This document shows positions 20,671 through 26,814 of a stretch of DNA of 26,814 bases, in pieces (the first letter of the stretch is position 1; each line of letters starts with the position of its first letter). The translations under genes were made by a program, and so were the position numbers. The stretch is taken from assembly GCA_000697335.1 (NCBI GenBank), contig JNEM01015206.1, positions 1 to 26,814 of the forward strand. Reading direction: 5' to 3'. The stretch comes from Conidiobolus incongruus B7586 (taxonomy: Eukaryota; Entomophthoromycota; Entomophthoromycetes; Entomophthorales; Conidiobolaceae). The notes beneath the pieces are model-generated. The model searched no databases, had not been told where the DNA came from, and worked only from the letters and a program-made list of their open reading frames with translations.

Positions 20671-23315
20671 TGAATAATACTTTTGATTTCAATATTTATA
20701 TTCTGTCACCTATATTTAACTCTTTCAATTGAAACCTTTACATTATTAAAAATTATGGGATAAATTGAGTTTGGAATTAGTAATATATTGCAATTGATTT
20801 CTAATCAATTAATAATATTTTAACAATTGAATAATTTGATAAACTTTGTATATGTAGAATAGTTTTAGTTTTCACTTTATATATTTTTAATAAATTAAAT
20901 CAATCTAAAATACTTACATTATAAAGTATATATTAGGTTTAAATTGTGATTAAACTGAATTAAATGCAAAAAAATTATTGATAGAAAGATAAATATTGTT
21001 GAATCAAATCAATCCAACATAAGCTCAATGATTTCACCTTCCTAGTCAATATTATTTTCTTGTAATGATATTCAGCATAATAATTAATGCTCAAGGATAA
21101 TTATATTTCAATATTTCTCAAACCTTAATTTTTTCACTTATCCAATCTAGTTAGCAAATTATTATTCAATTTCAATCCTTAAACAAGTCACCTCGAAGAA
21201 TACAATGTAAACCTAATCATCAATAGAATATTTAGCTATTATAGTATTAACTGATGAGATTTAGATTTGGTAAATCTGATAGTTAGATGCATGTAATTAA
21301 TAATAAGGACTATACCATTGTTAATATCATTGGACATGGAATTAATGCAAGGTTTGTTGGAATTTTATACAAAAATTTCACCTAAAAGGGATTCAATTTT
21401 CAATCATATTAATTATATTGATATTATTTTATCACTTTTTCTTTAGTTTAAAAAACCTTCGATATATATTTGATGAAATAGAATAGTATTCTATGTACAA
21501 ATTTAATTATATAAAAAAAGGTAATTTTAATAATTGCTAATTAATAAAAAACTAAATCAATTATTGTTAGTATGATTAATTTTCAAAATGATTAGATTTG
21601 ATCATAAAATAATAGTGATATAGCGAATATTATAGGATTATCAGTTATGTATACTAAACTAGCTATATCCAAATTATTACTCTGATAAACACTCATAATA
21701 CAAAAATATTAAATTTACAAATATTAATGTGTATAATAACTTACCAAATCAAAATAAAAGACTAGCTTAGGTTGATAATATCAAAGATTTAAACCTAAAT
21801 TATTTGGGTTTATTTAGTTTTGTAATTATTATAATTTTATATTTGCCAATTCGATTTGGAGATTTTAAGGATAGTTTAATCAATTACATACTATGTCTAT
21901 TAGGACATATTGTATAGCTATCTGATAAAGATAAACAAAAATTATAGCTATTATTGATATTATATCGCGTGTATTAGATTCTCTAATACTTTGAATTTGG
22001 GTAATCTTTTCTATAAAATTAATTCAATATATCTTATTAAAATAACTTTTTAACTTTACTTGAAATTTACCAACAATGCTATATTCCATATTTATATATA
22101 TATTGTATTAACAAGTTAATTTAATTAACTTTATCATTACCTGATATATATTCCTCCTTTTAATAAATTTTAGATACAAGAGCCATAAAATGAATCATAT
22201 TAAGGTTATATTAAAAATTTAATAATTCATCAAACCCTAAAAAATTAATAAAAAATCAATTTCAACTATCCAATTTAACATCCCATATTTGTATTGATAA
22301 ATGATGCTTAACATTCTTAAACAATACGAACAAAAATCAATCATTATTTAAATTATCATTTTGAATATAAAGGATCGAAAATTGATGGTTGAATAGGAAA
22401 TGTCTAGATTTAGTCAATGATCTTCCACATATTATCAGGAATATGGTTGGAATTAGTTGAATAACTCTATAATTTGATTTGAACAAAGTTAATCGATCTC
22501 AAATTATCAAATAAAAATGATAGTCAAAAAATATATAAATGATTCATAAGATCAATGGAGTTTAATTATGAACCTTAGTTGATAATATATCAAATAAAAT
22601 AGTTATTTGTTTAAATTAGTAATATTCACAGGGTTTTGATTAACCCAAACATTATCAAACTACATAAATTGAATCTATGTAATTTTACAATTGATAGATG
22701 TTTTGAAAGAGGATCTAGTTCAATTGCTAGAAGTTATCAAATTAACCTTCTTGGAATCTATACACGTTGCTATTACCAATCACAATACTTACAAATGTTT
22801 ATTATGATATCTAGAACAGATCATGAATGATTGCAAATTGGATAGAATTAAATACTATCCAAAAAGTAATACAATAAAATATGATACTCTTTCATATTAG
22901 GTTATAACGATTAATTTGTAAAAAATATATAACAAACCCCTAAATGAATTAGATGAAATTAGAATTTTCTCCCTAAATATCACTTTTACTAATTAATGTA
23001 ATCACTCGAGAATTTGTTGGAGATGTAATTGGTCAGAGGAGAAATATTCTATTTTTGAGTTATGATGAATTCGGTTCAGGGGGATTGGAATGTTTGTTTA
23101 ATAACATTCTCTTGAAACAATACTATGTTGATTCATACTAGTGGTAGGCTGATATCATAGTAAGGATTAGGTATAAATACTTATTCTATCTAATTAATTG
23201 GTAATGTTTTTGAAATTTTAATATAATAAAAAGACGATAAGCATCGATTCAATAAATTGAAATAATTTAAAGTTTGTGAATTAAAGTATATAATATATAA
23301 TAGTTTTGAAAAATT
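20671..23315. other. 2.6-kb AT-rich spacer between divergent genes
   Basis: This holds the upstream regions of MLH1 (minus) and the kinase-like/Sel1 gene (plus). I found no acceptable ORF, spliced gene, tRNA or large repeat. A 64-codon plus-strand frame at 22636-22830 lacks family resemblance and was rejected. Confidence 0.55.
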
Positions 23316-26300
23316 ATGGCGTTTGAATTATTTTCGGAGCCTTGCTTAGATTTAACGTTATCGGTACCGGGGTTAGAGTCTTATATCAAAAAGAATGAAT
23401 CCAAAAAATTGGAAACTTCGAAAATGACTCGAAGTACTTCCACTTGTATTTTGACCTATCAGCTCATGAAACCTATGGGCAAATTTGCTCATGGTGAATT
23501 CGATTCTACTCCATCATCCCCTGGAGGGCTCTTGCCAAGTCGGTTGGAGGAATACGACTGGGCATTGATCGGTGTCAAGCGATATATACGTAAACTAATA
23601 GACACGAGAACTAGAACATTAATCTTAAAAATTCATTACTTCACCACAATACATTCAGACAGGCGTATTACAACGATATTTAGTATGGACTATCGCCATT
23701 GGCTCAATGCCCCCAACCGATCCATATTCAAAGACTGGAACATAAAGCTCATGCATAACATCCAATTATTCACAGGTCTCAAGCATTTGCACAATGTTCA
23801 CAAGCTAGCAAATCTAAGAATTCAACTAAACCAAGGATCTATAATACTCCAGAGATCCCCCGAAATAAGGGGTTGGCGAGTAGTGCTATGTTATAACATT
23901 AAAAAAGATACGAATAATAACAAATTGGCATATTTGACATGGTTACCTGCAAAGGGAATACCAACTCCTAGTTGGATGAACCGTATTTTCTTCTTGAGGA
24001 CAGTTATTCCGACAGCGCAAAAAGACGATCTCTTCCAGGTAGGTACACTCATGTATCAGATAGCATACAACACTTTGAAGGGAATCAACCGATTGTCCGT
24101 GCGTGTGGTTCATTTCAGCGATACAAACCATCTACTAGCTCACCAATTGCCCCATCTATCTCCGTATGAAATGCCGCATGTGATTCCTGATCCATTTTAC
24201 CGAGTTATGAGGCGGTGTTTAGCAGACCATCCTGACTATCGTAGAACTGCGAAAGCAGCTCTAAAGACGCTGGTATCCAAAAACTATAACCTCCACAAAC
24301 AGTCCAGATCAAATCTTCTCGGAAAGCCGAGATCGATGAAGTCGAGTATCGCACCATTCTCTAACATCAGCGGACATCGTAGCTCTAACCATCTGCTTGA
24401 TCCTGCAGAAAAATCCAGTCAGGAATCGCGATCGGGTCATTCGCGTGCCGGGTCCAGAGCAGCCACTGAATTTGACGATGCTTACCACAGAGAAAGTGTT
24501 CAGAGTCAAGTGATTTTAGGAAACTGCTACTACGATGGATTAGGCGTACCTCAGAACCGAGAAGCTGCTGCAGAGCACTATGAATTGGCAGCACACAGAG
24601 GAAGTCCCGAAGCCAGATACAAATTAGGTGTATGCTTCAGATACGGTCACGGTAAGCCCAAAGATTATCGTCTCGCAGCATTCTGGTTTGAAAAGGCCGC
24701 CGAATCGGGTACTGGACCCGCACTGACAGCGCTCGGCCACTGTTACGAATACGGACTTGGAAAAGTTCAGGACTTTTTACAAGCTGCCGAATGGTACGAA
24801 AAGGCCGCGGAGCAAGGCGATACGTCGGCGCAATACTTCCTCGGGTACTTTTACTACAACGGCCACGGTGTAGTCCAAAGCTATAGCAAGGCTATTGAGT
24901 GGTATGAGAAGGCTGCAAAACAAGGACATTCTGGTGCTCAAAACAGATTGGGTGACTGCTATTACTTTGGTCTCGGAACTAAGAGAAATTATGAAATTGC
25001 AATGCAGTGGTACGATCGTGCAGCTCAACAGGGCGATGTGGCATCGTCGTATTCTTTAGGTATGAATGATACTGGTCACTCCAATCGTGAAGATTACGAA
25101 AAGGCCTTCCAGTTCTTTAAAACTGCCGCAGAACGTGGATTGGTCGCCAGTCAGGCCAACCTTGCGGATTGTTACTATATCGGATTAGGAACCACGCAAG
25201 ACTACTTCAAAGCCGTTAAATGGTATGAGAAAGCTGCTAAGAAAGGACACTCCCATGCTCAATACAGCTTAGGTCTATGCTACGAAAATGGAAGAGGAGT
25301 GAGGAGAGAACATGATCGTGGTATTGATATGGGGGTGCCACAAAGTGCCAACCATTTACCTAGCACAGGATCTGATATTTTAAACAGTAATCCGCTGACT
25401 TTAAGAGGTGGTCAATTTGGTTTACGTGATTCACGTCATCAAAGTTTAGCCGCCAAATGGTACTCCAAAGCTGCTGAGCAAGGACATGCAGGAGCACAGG
25501 CAAAATTGGGTGATTGTTACTTGTACGGTATTGGTGTAAGATCCTATCCATCTAGAGCATACTTCTGGTACAAGAAAGGAGCTAATCAAGGTCATGCACT
25601 TGCTCAATACAGCTTAGGTTATTGCTTTGCATCTGGACTAGGAGTGAAACAGAACCACGAAAAAGCAGTCCACTGGTTCAAAAAATCTGCTGAACAAGGT
25701 AATGCCCCAGCTAGAAATCGACTTGGTGATTGTTATTGTTACGGTAAAGGTGCAAAGCAAAGCTATGCCAAAGCAGTTGAATGGTACACGAAAGCCGCGG
25801 AGCAAGGTAATGTGGAAGCACAAACGAGTTTAGCTTATTGTCACTATAATGGTTATGGCACTCCTCAGGATTATAAAATGGCGATTAAATGGTTTGAAAG
25901 AGCTGCTCTTCAACGTGATCCCACCGCTCAAAACAAATTAGGAGACTGCCACTATTTCGGCTTGGGTACGAATCAAAGTTACGAAGAGGCAGCTGTTTGG
26001 TACGAAAGAGGTGCTAATCAAGGATTTATGACTGCCCAATACAATTTAGGATATTCATACTACCACGGTAGAGGTGTTCCCAGAGATTTTGAAATGGCTG
26101 TTGAATGGTACACAAAAGCTGCAGAGCAAGGATATACACCAGCCCAAAAGCATCTTGGTGCTTGTTTCGAAATTGGAAGAGGTACTCACAAAGATTTACA
26201 GCGTGCACTCCAATGGTACTTGACAGCTGCTGAACTTGGATCAGCTGATGGAATGTATCACGTTGGACGATGCTATGAAAATGGTATTGGGTTACCTAAA

Positions 26301-26814
26301 AAAGATGTCTTTAAGGCATGTGCTTATTATAAAATGGCAAGTGATCTGAATCATGGTGAAGCTTTGACAAGTTATGGGAGATGTTTTGAAAAAGGCATTG
26401 GTGTTAAGCAATCTTACGAAAGAGCTGTTCAGCTTTACAAACGAGCGGTTGAGCAGAATTTGCCCGAGGCACAAACCCTACTCGCTCTCTGTTACTATCG
26501 TGGTAAGGGTGTTCGAACAGATCTTGTTAAAGCATACAATCTCCTCAATATGGCTGTTAACCGTAACTATCACCCTGCCCAGCATCAATTAGGTCTCTGG
26601 TACCAAGAAGGAAGAGCAGTGCAACAAGACCCTTTCCAAGCTTTCTCATGGCTCGAAACTGCAGCAAAAGCAGGTCATATTGATTCCCAGGCAGATCTTG
26701 GTCATTGCTATATGAATGGTGTTGGTACATCAAGAGATCCTCAATCTGCAGTGTACTGGTATCATAGATCAGCATCTGCTGGCAACGCAGATGCCCAAGC
26801 GAGTTTGGGGACTT
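23316..26814 (+). CDS. degenerate kinase-like domain fused to Sel1 repeats, 3' end beyond window
   Basis: One uninterrupted frame of at least 1166 codons runs off the right edge with no stop or intron. Residues about 40-320 resemble a protein kinase fold: SMDYRHWL near 126 fits the hinge, LFTGLKHLHNVHKLANLRIQ (151-170) sits where a kinase has GLxYLHxxxxxHRDLxxxN, DDLFQVGTLMYQIAY from 237 fits helix F, and VMRRCLADHPDYRRTAKAAL fits the last subdomain. The HRD and DFG catalytic motifs are not present in recognisable form, so it is probably a pseudokinase. A Ser-rich linker (320-390) follows. From about 395 come 20 full Sel1 repeats of about 36 residues and the start of another, with consensus LGDCYYxGLGV, then WYEKAAEQGxxxAQ. 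Sel1 arrays form helical solenoids that hold partner proteins. Kinase-Sel1 fusions are expanded in some early-diverging fungi. Its partners and pathway are unknown. Confidence 0.88.
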   Translation, partial: MAFELFSEPCLDLTLSVPGLESYIKKNESKKLETSKMTRSTSTCILTYQLMKPMGKFAHGEFDSTPSSPGGLLPSRLEEYDWALIGVKRYIRKLIDTRTRTLILKIHYFTTIHSDRRITTIFSMDYRHWLNAPNRSIFKDWNIKLMHNIQLFTGLKHLHNVHKLANLRIQLNQGSIILQRSPEIRGWRVVLCYNIKKDTNNNKLAYLTWLPAKGIPTPSWMNRIFFLRTVIPTAQKDDLFQVGTLMYQIAYNTLKGINRLSVRVVHFSDTNHLLAHQLPHLSPYEMPHVIPDPFYRVMRRCLADHPDYRRTAKAALKTLVSKNYNLHKQSRSNLLGKPRSMKSSIAPFSNISGHRSSNHLLDPAEKSSQESRSGHSRAGSRAATEFDDAYHRESVQSQVILGNCYYDGLGVPQNREAAAEHYELAAHRGSPEARYKLGVCFRYGHGKPKDYRLAAFWFEKAAESGTGPALTALGHCYEYGLGKVQDFLQAAEWYEKAAEQGDTSAQYFLGYFYYNGHGVVQSYSKAIEWYEKAAKQGHSGAQNRLGDCYYFGLGTKRNYEIAMQWYDRAAQQGDVASSYSLGMNDTGHSNREDYEKAFQFFKTAAERGLVASQANLADCYYIGLGTTQDYFKAVKWYEKAAKKGHSHAQYSLGLCYENGRGVRREHDRGIDMGVPQSANHLPSTGSDILNSNPLTLRGGQFGLRDSRHQSLAAKWYSKAAEQGHAGAQAKLGDCYLYGIGVRSYPSRAYFWYKKGANQGHALAQYSLGYCFASGLGVKQNHEKAVHWFKKSAEQGNAPARNRLGDCYCYGKGAKQSYAKAVEWYTKAAEQGNVEAQTSLAYCHYNGYGTPQDYKMAIKWFERAALQRDPTAQNKLGDCHYFGLGTNQSYEEAAVWYERGANQGFMTAQYNLGYSYYHGRGVPRDFEMAVEWYTKAAEQGYTPAQKHLGACFEIGRGTHKDLQRALQWYLTAAELGSADGMYHVGRCYENGIGLPKKDVFKACAYYKMASDLNHGEALTSYGRCFEKGIGVKQSYERAVQLYKRAVEQNLPEAQTLLALCYYRGKGVRTDLVKAYNLLNMAVNRNYHPAQHQLGLWYQEGRAVQQDPFQAFSWLETAAKAGHIDSQADLGHCYMNGVGTSRDPQSAVYWYHRSASAGNADAQASLGT

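Noticed and set aside
22636-22830. 64-codon plus-strand frame in the MLH1-Sel1 spacer
   Set aside because: It is short and isolated, without recognisable motifs and without the GC rise seen in real genes here.
24309-24594. Minus-strand frames opposite the Sel1 gene
   Set aside because: The plus strand is one uninterrupted frame with clear Sel1 repeats; repeat codon bias makes antisense frames open.
23316-26814. Bacterial origin of the Sel1 gene by horizontal transfer
   Set aside because: Sel1 arrays are common in bacteria and the gene is intronless and GC-rich, but the kinase-like N-terminus fused to Sel1 is a eukaryotic, mainly fungal, arrangement.
1-26814. CRISPR array, rRNA or tRNA genes
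   Set aside because: No spaced direct repeats, rRNA core motifs or tRNA-like B-box with matching stems were seen. A covariance-model search would be needed to exclude a degenerate tRNA.

Overview
The window looks like nuclear DNA of a fungus. Genes at roughly 35-48% GC (estimated by eye) sit in very AT-rich spacers. Thirty short spliceosomal introns can be placed; 28 of them are 48-69 nt, every donor starts GTA, and most acceptors are TAG. Gene content points to fungi: Mlh1, Stt3 and TRAPP Trs23 homologues, an EI24/Rrt8-like membrane protein, a LIM-LIM-C1-RhoGAP protein and a tubby-like protein. A kinase-like domain fused to Sel1 repeats, together with AT-rich DNA, recalls early-diverging lineages such as Glomeromycotina. 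That placement is inference, and no species is claimed.

Layout. 1 to about 1080 is an AT-saturated tract almost without CpA and TpG, most easily read as a decayed repeat. After 2 kb of spacer come three genes on the minus strand: a tubby-like protein (3199-3891), an unrecognised Cys-motif protein in six exons (4581-6231), and an EI24/Rrt8-type membrane protein (6536-7460). A small five-exon coiled-coil gene on the plus strand (8129-8797) faces TRAPP subunit Trs23 (minus, 8936-9450). Next is a ten-exon LIM-LIM-C1-RhoGAP gene (minus, 10355-13353). After a 2.3-kb spacer, intronless STT3 (plus, 15699-17843) converges on ten-exon MLH1 (minus, 18103-20670). A 2.6-kb spacer leads to an intronless gene (plus, from 23316) for a degenerate kinase-like domain followed by more than twenty Sel1 repeats; it runs off the window end.

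The genes do not form a pathway or cluster. They are mostly housekeeping functions: N-glycosylation (Stt3), mismatch repair (Mlh1), vesicle tethering (Trs23) and Rho-type GTPase control (RhoGAP). The spliced models were built by hand; in every multi-exon model the phases agree across all junctions and the exon sum is a multiple of three. The most notable items are the pseudokinase-Sel1 gene with its two-repeat periodicity, the RIP-like first kilobase, a 97-nt segment of the EI24 gene that looks both like an intron and like coding sequence, and two genes of unknown function. No complete new multi-gene system was seen.
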